The position numbers and the translations under genes are program-made. Source: Paramecium tetraurelia (lineage: Eukaryota; Ciliophora; Oligohymenophorea; Peniculida; Parameciidae). From it: DNA of 64,000 nt. The stretch spans positions 229,095-293,094 of the forward strand of contig NW_001798972.1 in NCBI RefSeq assembly GCF_000165425.1, read 5' to 3'. A model generated the notes under the pieces. The model was not told where the DNA came from. It worked only from the letters and a program-made list of their open reading frames with translations, and made no database searches. Of the stretch, positions 49,264-59,896 are shown one piece after another (the stretch's first letter is position 1; each line of letters opens with the position of its first letter).

Positions 49264-50022
49264 ATGATTAATAAATGCCTCAAATATTTTTATATAAAGT
49301 AACACACTCTTATTTCGATTGAAGGCAACATAGGATCAGGGAAAAGTACACTCCTCAAGTTGATGTAGCAGAAATACCCTTAAGTAAGATATTTCAACAT
49401 AAACTAAGATGCATTACTTACCAGAACCAGTTAATGAATGGTAACAAATTAATGGAAATCCTAAACTGAATTTACTTGGATCTTTTTATCAGGATCCTCA
49501 TCGCTGGGCATACACTATGCAAAATTATGCTTTCTATAGTAGATTGAAGCATTGGAAAACTGTTATGGCTTATTTGAATCAATCAATTATTTTGAGTGAA
49601 AGGAGTATCTAAGCAGATAAAGAGATCTTTGCAAAAAATGGTTACATCAATGGATTAATGAATGAGATGGAATTTGCAATCTATGAATAATTCTATGATT
49701 GGTTGGTCCAAGAAGTTTTTGGAAAATAGATAGCTAAATAATTGATAGTCTATCTTTAAGTGAATCCTAATGTTTGTTTAGAGAGAATGCTCAAAAGATC
49801 TAGAGATGAAGAAAAAGTATTAGTAAAATTCTATATTAGAATTCAATTTCCAAAGATTACTTGGTTTAGATTCATCAAAGACATGAGGAATGGCTAATAA
49901 ATGCAAAAGATTAGAATTAGAAAGTTCTAATTTTAAATGGAGATAAAGAATTTGAAGGTGATCTCAAATAATAGCAAATTATGTTCGATTAAATAAATCA
50001 ATTCTTTTCTGGATTAGTCTGA
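49264..50022 (+). CDS. Deoxynucleoside kinase
   Basis: This enzyme phosphorylates deoxynucleosides in nucleotide salvage. The P-loop ISIEGNIGSGKSTLLKLM sits about 20 residues in. YLPEPVNEW (family LPEPVxxW), QNYAFYSRL, the LSERSIQADKEIFA motif (family DRS/ERS) and NVCLERMLKRSRDEEK (lid arginines) follow, and ISKDYLVQIHQRHEEWLI matches the family's YLxxLHxxHExWL end. A 25-nt intron that ends in AAG joins KYPQ to MHYLPE, and a 23-nt GTATTAG..TAG intron joins DEEK to NSISKDYL. The stop is TGA 50020-50022, about 235 residues, close to the family norm. Substrate specificity cannot be read from sequence. The short hydrophobic N-terminus (MINKCLKYFYIKQH) might be an import signal. Confidence 0.88.
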
Positions 50023-50086
50023 TTAAATTTATAAATATATTGATGCTATTATATTAGTTTTAATTAATTTTTATTGTTAATTTAAA

Positions 50087-51161
50087 ATGGCCACTAACAA
50101 TCTTCCGACCTTTTACCCAGGATAATAATCAATGACAAATGTTTAACCTTCCCTATATTAACAACAAGGAGGTTTAGAATATTGTATATTAGAGTAGCAC
50201 CTTTCTATTAAAGTAATCAAGGCCTTCCATAAGTCTTAGGATCTCCTTCTGGCATTTAGCAAAATCAATAAATATCTTATGGAAATTGTATTAAATGTTG
50301 TTCATATTAGAATACGGATTAAATGTGCCCAACTAAGGTGTCCCATCATATTAGACTCCTCAAAGAATTGTTTCTTAAAGAGTTATGTAATAATCCCCTT
50401 AGGTTGTTACATCTCCGATAATTTAATAATAAGTTCCTATTATTCAATAATAAGCTCAAAATATTTAATCATCAGTGCAGCAACCATCAGTTGGTAACGA
50501 AATAATAATAAAATTAAATAGTTCATAATGTGGAACACGTACCAGTCATTCATGAATTACATCACGTGAATCGACCAATAAATGTTGTTTCAGTAGATGA
50601 GATTGAAGGTCCTTGGAGAAGTAAAGTATTATTGTTGGAGAAATAATTAATTGAATTGTAATTGATGTTAAAGAAGGGTCCCGTGAAATAGGTTCAATCT
50701 AAATAAGTAGTAGTAGAAGATGAGGGAAAGGTATGCTAAATCAAATACTATCAACTAATTAGATAAGACAATTGCAAAGTGAAATCGAGAGACTACAAGC
50801 CATTTTAAGGGAGAACCAAAAAGAGATTGATGAATTGCAATAACAAATAAATGATGCAACATTTAATCTAGAAAATGCTGAGGAATAGGCATCTTCTCAA
50901 GTGGAAGCATAACAGGAAGAATTAGCTAAATGGAAGAAGAAGTTCTCAGATTTAAACAAGAAGTTCCATGATATTGAAGAAGATATAACTATGACTGAGG
51001 CTTAAATAGAAAGTATTTAGAAAAGAAAAATGATCACTTAAACTACATCTACTGTTAAGACTACTGCAAAAACTTCAGGAGTATAGCTTTATATTTATAA
51101 TTAGGGTACATATGGGGATGGAGATGTCAGAAAGAGCGGTTTTAGCAATAGGAATTATTGA
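50087..51161 (+). CDS. Coiled-coil protein with Gln/Pro-rich N-terminus
   Basis: The start MATNNLPTFYPGQQ (ATG 50087) opens a Gln/Pro/Val-rich region (SPQVVTSPIIQQQVPIIQQQ). A 28-nt GTAACG..ATAG intron leads to VHNVEHVPVIHELHHVNRPI, then a strong coiled coil (LLLEKQLIELQLMLKKG, and RQLQSEIERLQAIL onward). A 24-nt GTATAGC..TTAG intron precedes the C-terminal GGTYGDGDVRKSGFSNRNY. The stop is TGA 51159-51161, about 300 residues. The His/Val/Pro stretch before the coil recalls cortical epiplasm-type proteins of ciliates, but the resemblance is weak and I cannot assign it. Confidence 0.65.
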
Positions 51162-51185
51162 TTTATTCAAAAATTATAAACATTT

Positions 51186-52222
51186 ATGCTAAATACAAAT
51201 TCAAATTAATTTGTTCATTCCAAATTAATATACGCATGTGCCATATCTCCTAAAAGTACTATAGATAATTAGAGAATTATTTTGGGGACTATTGGCTCAG
51301 GAGGACAATAAATTATATGTAATCTACCAATTAATCTATAATATAGAATTGCAATCTGCCCAAGAAGGTTATAAAATTAAAACCTATCATTTGCATAATG
51401 CATTCAGTGCTAAATTATTATTTCTCAATCAAAATGAAGGAAATGAAAGATTTGTATCTGCAGGAGAAAAACTTTAAATATTTAAATCAGAAGACTAAAA
51501 AATCAGTCATATTTGTGATCTAATCCCTTTAAGTAAGGAGTATGTCGGTCCTACGTTCGCCTTAGATTTTCATTATGAATAGCAAAATAGATTAAGTATT
51601 GATTTCCCCATATCTCGCTTTTAGTCTCTGGTTCTCTGGATCCAACAATAAGAATTTGGGATCTTGAAAAGAGAAAGTGTTAGTATCAATTTATTGCATA
51701 TGACATATCAAAAGAACCAGATTAATACACTTTAGATTTAAATATAGGTCGCGATACCAACATTTTAGCATTTCTAAACAATTATAACTAAATTGGAATA
51801 TATGATATCAGATCTAAAATGGGTATGCACAAAATCAAAGGCAAATTGTAGTATAATCAAGTGATCTGGAATAAAAAATAAGATAATAATTTGATTGCCA
51901 TAGATTACGAGGCGGGTCTTATTGATTTTTATGATACCCGAGATTTTAAAAATAAATATATAAAAGAATTAGAACTGACCATAGATAAATTGTGAAAGCT
52001 GAATGGTTTTAGGATAGAAAGTAGTTAAGCATTATAATAATTAGTTCTTTGGTTACTACAGGATTAGATAGATAAATTATTCTTTACGAGGGTGATAAAT
52101 ATCTGGAGCCTTGCTTTGGATTAACTAAGAATTATGATATAGACAATTTCTGTTGTCAAAACAACCTATTTGGAATTGTCTCAGAATATACTTTCGAGGT
52201 TTTTAACTTTGAAACATAATGA
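51186..52222 (+). pseudogene. WD40 protein of DCAF7/LWD1 type, broken by two frameshifts
   Basis: The best match is the small WD40 family DCAF7/LWD1/TTG1. YACAISPKSTIDNQRIILGT corresponds to its N-terminal YAMNWS..LALGS block. LISGSLDPTIRIWDLE and WNKKQDNNLIAIDYEAGLIDFYDTRD match central blades, and KAEWFQDRNSLVTTGLDRQI a later one. A 29-nt and a 24-nt GTA..TAG intron are present. Two joins need single-base changes instead: near 51294 (one G too many in ATTGGCTC) and near 51960-51985 (an A too few). After them the frame ends at TGA 52220-52222. Two indels in one short gene suggest a decaying copy; sequencing error is the alternative. Confidence 0.55.
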
Positions 52223-52371
52223 ATTTTTATTAAAATTATTTATGATAAATGAGTCATACTTAATTGTCATCTGAATCGATTCTAATTCAGCAAAATCATT
52301 AAAAACATATCTGATTATTATTAAGATCAAAACAATTCAGTAATGGCACTGCATTAAATCTAAGGGGGGAA

Positions 52372-53267
52372 ATGACCAAAATCAAAAAGAAAACAAATCA
52401 ATCAACTACAGCCTAAAATAAAGATCTATAAATATATATAAGCAAATATCTGTTTTTGAAGATGCCAAATAATTAATTGGTATGGGTAGTTCCTCAGATG
52501 AAACAGCAATGTAAATTAAGAAATTTAAGTACATTTAATATAACAAATTTAGTCTTAAATGATCACATAATACAACTTAATGTTGAAGTGAGAGTAGGGG
52601 TTTGAGGTAGAGAAGGTTCATTATTTGCTGAAGATAAAATTGGGATGATATAGAATTATGCTAGTATCTAAAATTAAGATTTTAGAGCAATTATATAATT
52701 TAAATATCTTTAGGTACACTTAATGTGATTGCGTTGTAAACTTATTAATAAGGACTATTATATCAATACAAAAAGACACCCAAATGGGTCAAGGTTGTAA
52801 ACAGGATTCTATAATTCAACGGTGATAATTTACATTAACAATTGATGTGAATCTGAAGTAAGGTAACTTAATTTCCAGATTTTCTTTACAGAAGTATTAG
52901 AGTTCCAGAAACAGACACTAAAAGGAAGAATAAATTCCAGCAAAGCCTCCATGATTGTATTTTCAAAGGTAACGGATAACTTTCAATTATGTGACAAAGA
53001 TATGAAATGTGAATTTATTAGAGCAAGTGGACCAGGTGGTCAACATTTTAATAAAACCAAAAGTGCTTGTAGAATTACTCAAATTCCCACTGGAATTCAA
53101 TTATAAATATGGGAGACAAAAACTAACAGAGAAATAACAAAGAGCAAATCAAATTTTAAGAAACTTAAACTAGGAAAATTTAAGTTGCTGGATTCCTGAT
53201 AGAGGTGATAAATTAGAATCTATAATTTCCTTAGGAACGAATTAACGATTATAGAATTAACTTATGA
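52372..53267 (+). pseudogene. Mitochondrial class I peptide-chain release factor, decayed copy
   Basis: Segments in different frames match release factor 1: ISVFEDAKQLIGMGSSSDET, DHIIQLNVEVRVGV, GREGSLFAEDKIGMIQNY, IRVPETDTK, GRINSSKASMIVF, and the peptidyl-tRNA-hydrolysis motif RASGPGGQHFNKTKSACRIT, then FPQERINDYRINL. An in-frame TGA replaces a codon in the GVxGREGS block. At least three frame changes (near 52558, 52925 and 53210) cannot be explained by GTA..TAG introns, one of them being an extra A in an A-run. The GGQ loop is intact, so loss is recent or selection on part persists. Release factors free finished proteins from ribosomes. Bounds are approximate. Confidence 0.7.
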
Positions 53268-53441
53268 TAGATTTCATTCTCCTTTTTATAACAATGTATT
53301 GTATTGAAAAAATGCAATATTAGGCCAATTCATTAAAAAGTATTTGATGAAAATTCATACTGAAAATTACAGGATTATTAGATGAATTGTAAATGAAAAT
53401 AAGAAATGATATATCGATGTATATGTTTATAATTTGTACTA

Positions 53442-54542
53442 TCATTCATTAAATCTTTCTTAGAAGTGTCTATTTCTTTTAATTCTATCTTGATAGGCAC
53501 TAGAATCATTTTAATTATATATTTCTTTCCTTATTTTGTTTAAAAATTATCCTCCTCCTACTCCTTATTATTATTATTTAGGTTCTTCATCAATTTATTT
53601 TAATTATTGTTGAAGTCTTTGTTATCCATCGGCTGCCATTTAATTACGTAGTTCCTCCTAAGATTACTATGGATTTAAGTTTTTTCTATATTTTTTTTTC
53701 ATCAGACTGAAATCTGCTTTAACATTTCCATGTTCGTCTGTGACTGCAATATTTCCCAATCTTTCTTTTAAATATTATTAATAAATTTAAGATTTAGAAG
53801 AACCTGTTGAAATGGCTGTAGAAATCTCTTATTCCTTAGAACTTGAAGATGAAGATCTAGAACTACTGCTTCTATTATGTTTCTTACTTTTTTTTGATGA
53901 CTTTTTATCCTTCTTACCATTCTTTTTTTTACTTTTATCTTTTTTCTCTTTATGTGATTTTTCTTTCTTTATTTTTTTATTTGCTTCTATCTTCTCTTAC
54001 AATTATTTCACTTTCAAAGGATTCTGCAATAAGACTTATTTTATTTGTTATTCCTAAAATTACTATTATATAACATACCCCTTTCATAATTTAGAACATA
54101 GGATCTTCATGCACAAGCACAAAATCTTCACATTTTGCATTTGTTGTTTCCTCTTTAAAAACTGTTTGATATTATTAAGTTTGTTTAGCCTTTTCTCTTT
54201 AATCTGCTAGTTTTTCCACTTCTTAAGATGTAGCAGTCTTACCAAGAAGATATCTAATAATATAAATAATTCATACTCTTCTGCTGAATTTTGATTTTAT
54301 TTTTCAAGTTTGCTGACATCATACATCCATTCCATTCTATCCAAATGACTTTTTGGAATTAAACCTGCTTCAACTTAAATTCTTTTTAATTCCTCTATGT
54401 TTTTTTCTTCTGCCAATTTTTTTGCCCTTTCTTGCTCCCTCTTTATTATATCAGCTTGGATTTGTTCTCTAATCCAAACAATTTCTTAATTCTTCAAAGA
54501 ACCTGGATGCCAATTTTTCTTTTATAAATAATTCAATCCCAT
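53442..54542 (-). CDS. CWC25: Pre-mRNA splicing factor CWC25
   Basis: CWC25 joins the activated spliceosome for the first step of splicing. The start MGLNYLQKKNWHPGSLKNQE (ATG complementary to 54540-54542) is the Cir_N-type N-terminal motif, followed by VWIREQIQ and a charged helix, then LDRMEWMYD. A 23-nt intron restores EEYLLGKTATSQE, and HEDPMF is the family's next block; NPLKVKQLQEKIEANKK follows. The tail is Lys/Ser-rich (SKKKNGKKDKKSSKK, SSSSRSSSSSSKE), with a conserved C-terminal helix YLKERLGNIAVTDEHGNVKA and ending RHFQERFNE at TGA 53442-53444. Length (about 335 residues) suits the family. Splicing tiny introns is essential in this organism. The gene is intact, between two broken genes. 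Confidence 0.88.
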
Positions 54543-54657
54543 TTAAAATATATATAATAATATTTATATATTTTATGTAATTTCAATAATCTATATATAA
54601 GTATCAATAGTGTGTTTGCATTTATAATTTAAATTTTGATTTATTCTACTTCAAAAA

Positions 54658-55622
54658 ATGAAAAAAAAAGAAACCAAATTCAAAAAAATTTAAGTAAACA
54701 AGAAGATCTACCCTAATTTCTTGAAAATGATTGACGAAAGAAATGTAATAAATCAAATTATTGTTAGTTTGATCTGTTTATATCTTCATTTCGTGATATT
54801 CATCCAGAAAACTTTACTCATTGCGGATTTATTTATACTCATAAACAAAATGAAAAGTTATCAATTAATGAGGATGCTGCCTTTGTATTGGATAATAAAA
54901 TTTGGTTTGCAAGAATTGAAGAAATAGTGAAAATTATAATAAATGGTGAAGATGCAGGATTTATTAAAGGTCGTATCTATTTATAAAAGCCAGATTTAAT
55001 TGGACTGCATGAGAAAATAAAGGAATGTACAGAAGATGATTTATTTCTCACCGAACAAACCAAATGGTTCTTTTGTAAAGAATTAAGAAAAAAAATAATG
55101 GTGTATAATCTTAATGATATCATTCAAAACAATATTGATACGAAACCTGGCTCATTTTATACTCGTTCAGAATTTAATGTTGAATTCCAAAAATTTATAA
55201 CACCTGTTGAAGAGTGGGCGACTGAATGTATTTGCTAAAAATTATTCGATAATTCTCTGGGCTACTTATAGTGTGATAGGTGTTAAAGATGGATACATTA
55301 TGATTGCAGTGGGTTACCAAAAGATGTACTTGAAAACTTGAATGATCATAATTTTAATTGTAAGATTTGTGTAGGCGAAATGAAGGTAGAAAAAATTAAG
55401 ATAAAATCAAATGAAAACGAAAATTAATAATAAGTGGTGAAACAATCTAAGAATGCTGCTAAAAAGGAAAATTAAATTATTGAAGAGAAGATAAAAATTG
55501 AAATGTAAGAAAGAAAACCACTTAAAAATAAATCAGTATTAAATCAAAGTATGAATTACAATAAGCAGTTTATAAATGAAAAAAATTCAAAGAAGCCTAT
55601 TCAAAAAATTAAAAGTAATTGA
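54658..55622 (+). CDS. BAH and PHD-finger chromatin protein
   Basis: The start MKKKETKFKKIQVNKKIYP (ATG 54658) is Lys-rich. A 23-nt GTAATAA..GTTAG intron joins IDERN to FDLFISSFRD. A BAH-like domain follows (DAAFVLDNKIWFARIEEIVK, GRIYLQKPDLIG, FFCKELRKKIMVYNLNDI, SFYTRSEFN), then a PHD finger with Cys4-His-Cys3 spacing (CICQKL, LQCDRCQRWIHYDCSGL, FNCKICVGE). The C-terminus is Lys/Gln-rich and ends at TGA 55620-55622, about 310 residues. The BAH-PHD layout occurs in readers of histone marks, for example plant SHL/EBS proteins and some ciliate chromatin proteins. The exact histone mark is unknown. The next gene is convergent, 24 bp between stops. Confidence 0.85.
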
Positions 55623-55646
55623 GCAAATATAATTAATATAACTAAT

Positions 55647-56510
55647 TCAATTTTAGATCTATTAAAAGTTTGGAGTGACTACTTAAGTGAGCTATCTTTA
55701 TTCCTTTCTCTTGACTACTTTTGTTCTTGTATAATCATTTTCATCATCAAAATAAACTTTTTTAGAAGGGAAATATTATTTAAATAGCTATTTATCAATT
55801 TTAGCCAAATTCATTGCAATTGATATCACTATTTCATTCTCTAAATTTTCTCTTTATCTTGGGAATGTTCCTGTCCTCATCTTATATAATATTAAAAATT
55901 ATTATAGATGGCTCATATTCTCAAATTTAGTTTATGATATTGTTCCGTAAAAGTTAAATGGATCATTGAAAACACTAAATATCTCATCCTCCTCTTCATC
56001 TTTCAAAGGAATGAGTGCAAATGATTTTATCTGTATTTTTTTATTTTGAAAAGGTGAAGAATCAGGAGATGAAAAATTAGACAAAGTTTTCCATGATTCT
56101 TGATTTTAATAGGTTTATTATGGAATTTAAACCTAGACTGGTCTCCTTTTTCTAAAAGCAAGCACTATCTAAGGAATTTCTCTTTAATTATAAGAGACAC
56201 TTCCATAGAGTTATATATCAGAGCTTTTCTAAGTGTAATCAAGATCGTATGAAGTAATCGATAAACCAGGAGATACAACTTAATAGGAATTAGTTGGTTT
56301 TGTATCAAAATCATCAAATTGCAAATCTACATCATTTGAAGAGAACATTTTCTCATAGCTTAATTTATCTGTCTCAATATCTTTATTTGATTATGTCTGA
56401 GGACTTTAATCAATTGAATTACAGACAATAATATTAGTATCAGATTAAGTTTTGTGACCTGAATATATGAATTTTGTAATTTTAGCATCACTAATTTTTT
56501 AATTTATCAT
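55647..56510 (-). CDS. Hypothetical protein, Ser/Asp-rich
   Basis: The frame starts MINQKISDAKITKFIYSG (ATG complementary to 56508-56510) and ends at TGA 55647-55649, about 285 residues without an obligatory intron. The first half is rich in Ser, Asp and Gln and likely disordered. A middle block (REIPQIVLAFRKRRPVQV) is basic, and an acidic block (PLKDEEEDEIFSVFNDPFNFYG) follows. A helical part (QFLILYKMRTGTFPRQRENLEN) leads to a Lys-rich end (YTRTKVVKRKEQRQ). No signal peptide, membrane helix or known domain is visible. The Phe/Lys-rich motif next to an acidic stretch may be a binding segment, which is inference. Confidence 0.5.
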
Positions 56511-57600
56511 AATCAATATACATAATTAAATAATTCAATCTTAACATAATTTCTGACACTTTCTCTCTCTTTTATGGCAGTACTTTTTAAAGTTAAAGTA
56601 CATAAGTATTATGAATTAATGTCTATTTTAAACAATATTTATTCTTTTTATCATTAATTTTCATGATATATCATTTTTCAGATTTTTTAGTCGAGTAATT
56701 TTTGTCTTAAGCAAATAATAAGGATTTTCATAATCATTAATATAATAATTCTATTAGTATCGCTGTTTATGATAATTTATTCTCTATAGAAGTTGAGGTG
56801 ATTATTCAATTCAGATAAATTCCAATTCATTCTGATGCCCTCATTTTTCCTTGATTTTAAGAATAAAAATCTAAACCATTAAAAGATAAAAAATATAAGA
56901 AAGTGGGATCTTTAATAATTCTTTATTGAGTGTTTGATGTTTTACCACAATTAATTTAAGATAAACATAAGCATGCATAAGTAATTTTATAATAATAGCG
57001 TTATATTTTTAAACTTGAATAGAATGAGACAAGTGATTATCTTTATAATTGATTGTGTAACATATCAATATGCTTGATAATATATCAAATTTAATTATTT
57101 CTAGTCTTTAATGTAAAATCTCTAAAATGACATAATTTATATGGTCTTTGGTATTATCCCAAGAGTAAAGTTAATTATCTTTTCTGAAATATCTTTAATT
57201 GATTTAATCTAACATCTTAAAATACTAAAATTTAATAAATAAATTTTTTTTATTAAATATCAACTTTTCTCAAATCGAATTGATGCTTGACTCATTCCTA
57301 TATTGAATACTTTGAGGTAATATATTTGGAAAACCTTTTAATTGCCTGATAATAAACTTACTAAAACTTTTAGTTGATGAATCCCATATACATGTGAACA
57401 TTTCTGTAGCTTTCATTTTAATTCTCAAATTCTTTAAACTACACCTTTAGCTATAGAAAGTATTTATACAATAAAAGTTTCTACTTGATTCTCATAATTT
57501 TTAAATTTAAAAAATAATAGACAATTAATTTAATTATTGATTTAGATATTAGTTATCATATTCTTTTTTTTAAATATTAAGAATGCTTATATGAGGTTAA
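56511..57600. other. Long intergenic stretch with at most a 48-codon frame
   Basis: About 1.1 kb of very AT-rich DNA separates the hypothetical gene from the LKR pseudogene. It is the longest apparently non-coding stretch in the window. Only one short frame looks somewhat protein-like: minus strand 57270-57416, 48 codons, with FTCIWDSSTKSFSKFIIRQL. It has no flanking introns that extend it and could be a remnant. I found no RNA gene or clear repeat. Confidence 0.35.
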
Positions 57601-59330
57601 AAGTAGGTTTTTACATATAAGTTAAAATGAAGTATTTTTAAAACAAACCTATGAAAATCTGTAGAATTATTTAGGGTTTGATAGAAGGAGTTCAGGCTAA
57701 ACTTTATAATATGAGTTGAAATAAAATAAAATAAGAAAGCAACAAAAATATATGCTTAAATTCAATAGGATTTGAGTAAGCAAAAGAAATATAGAAATCA
57801 CTTTCATTATTTTATTACAATCAAGATTTGATATTCTTGATCATATGATTAGGTTGGTATAGGTAACCCTTGTATTGACTATGTAAATTTTATTTGATTA
57901 ATATTTTTTTAGAGTGGATAACTCTTCTTAATTGTAGATATTTTAGGTTTGAATTATAAATTTTAAGATCAATATATTTTCTGTTACAAAGGCTAAGTCT
58001 AAATTTTTGATTCAAAAATATTTAATATAACCTCCTTCCCTTACGCTGGAATTGCAGGTATAATTACGTTCTTCAATCAATACGGAATATATTTACTCAC
58101 AAGAGATATGAATACTCCATTCCTATAAATTGGCCCAACTTTCTAATATTATAATAAAAAAGATGCTTATGAAGCCTTATATAAAGCAGGTTAGACTATA
58201 AAGGATAGAGGACTTCCTCTTAAGTTTGGTTTGCCTTTAATAATTTTAGTAATGGGTCAGACATACACATGATATTCACAAAGCATTTAAATCCTAAGAC
58301 TATTATGCCAATAAATTAGATTATGAATCAATCTTCCATTAGAAATACTTACCTTATCTCAGTATTCTCGTTCATGATATTTATTGGGTATAAAAAAAAA
58401 CTTTTCCCGATATATTACTGATTTATAAATTAAAGTAGGAATATCCCTAATTTTAGGAATTAGTTGAATCTGGAAATAGTAGGTTGGAAGATGTTACGTG
58501 TGATTTAAAGGGTTCCATCAAATTTTTAAAGAAGTTTACTAACCCTGATCACCTTGTGTACTATTACAATCCGTTGTCTCGATAGATTAATGACTAAATA
58601 GATGTTTAGTTTGAAAATGACATCATTTATATGACTATTGCTTTTTTACCTTCCTAAATGCCATATGAAGCAAGTATGGATTTTGGAAAAGCATTAAGAG
58701 ATATTTTACCGCACTTAGTCTATTCAGATCCGACAAAACGATTGGAAGAAAGCTGTTACATGAATTTTTGTAAAATGCAACCGTTACATTACATGGAAAA
58801 CTCACCTAAAAATTTTAATACATTAATGAATTAAGGAGAATTAATGAAACAAAAAATGACCAATAACAATTTAGATCGATTAAATCTCATTATTCGGACA
58901 AAATAATTGCAACTTAAGAACATATCTCAACAGAAAATACTTCTCTATCATAGTCACAACCATATCTTTTTCTTATTTAATTTTAGATCACCAAACTCCA
59001 ATTCATAAGAAACGAAGGATGATGGAGCTTAACTAGAAGATTCACCAATAAATTTGAATATGCCTTCTAACGAAGGAATAACTAAATGCTCAATGATCAA
59101 CTAGCTTTCGATTCACGAATTTAAATTTAATGATTATTATCAATTTAGCTATTATTCTATTTTTGATTTTTATTTTTACAATCCCTTAAATTATTATCAA
59201 GATACATTTTTTAAAATAATTATTAGGTTTAAAGATAGAAACGTAATCCATTTTATTGCGATAAAAGAATTCCAAAAACTCTTTAAATTGTCACTAAACC
59301 CCCCCCCCCCAAAAGATTTGTGAAAAACAA
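57600..59330 (+). pseudogene. Lysine-ketoglutarate reductase (aminoadipic semialdehyde synthase N-terminal domain), decayed copy
   Basis: Conserved LKR blocks appear in order: GFDRRSS (very weak), SFPYAGIAGIITFFNQYGI, NTPFLQIGPTFQYYN, EALYKAGQTIKDRGLPL, LPYLSILVHDIYW, ELVESGNSRLEDVTCDLKG, SIKFLKKFTNPDHLVYYYNP, PSQMPYEASMDFGKALRDIL, then FLQNATVTLHGKLTQKFQYI. They fall in different frames: shifts lie near 58260-58280 (before HDIHKAF) and near 58740-58760 (between TKRLEE and LLHEFLQNATV), and no introns fix them. A 30-nt GTAAATT..TAG intron near 57886-57915 is still recognisable. No saccharopine dehydrogenase half follows. LKR starts lysine breakdown. Two or more frameshifts argue for a pseudogene. 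Confidence 0.6.
59299..59310. repeat. Run of twelve C
   Basis: Twelve consecutive C lie between A-rich flanks in otherwise AT-rich DNA, near the 3' end of the LKR pseudogene. Paramecium telomere repeats are C3A3/C4A2, but no repeat array accompanies this run. Confidence 0.9.
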
Positions 59331-59896
59331 AATGGATATTTAATTCCTTCATAATGGCGATTCAAATAGACAATATATTATTTCAATCATTAAAAATCGT
59401 CGAAAAATTTGATCTTTTTATTGTTATTTAACCAAATAAAGAAAGGCAAGGGATAAAAATATAAGAAGAAGATAATTAATTTTTTTCTACAAAATTATTG
59501 AAAAAAACATAAATTATCATTTATTTGATAAATGCTTTTCACATTATTATTTTTAATCTTGAGCTTCTAGATGATTTGGGTTTTCTTCCAGAAGTTATGT
59601 GTAACATTAAAGTGCCTTTTAGTAGTTTTTGGTGAAAAATAAACAATTTCCTAAAATAATATGTTATCATTACCTTTTGTTAATAATGATTTTGGATGAT
59701 GTTAATTTAATTTCAAAGCTTATTCTAAAACTTAAATGGCTTATAGTTCCATATCATTCCTATATAGACATTCACCTAATTAATAGAGAAATATTTACCC
59801 TTCATCCACAAAAGATCTATATTATTTTAATTGTTTCCTAACACTTTATTTATTTCAACTAAAGCTTTTGAATACTCTCTTTATGCCATTAACAGT
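59331..59896. other. Intergenic region between convergent genes
   Basis: About 570 bp of AT-rich DNA lies between the LKR pseudogene (plus) and the TPR gene (minus). A 70-codon plus-strand frame at 59629-59841 is hydrophobic and irregular, with no intron pattern and no domain. I do not consider it a gene. Nothing else was found. Confidence 0.4.

Noticed and set aside
59629-59841. 70-codon plus-strand frame
   Set aside because: Hydrophobic and irregular, with no intron structure or similarity to anything I know, in a convergent intergenic region.
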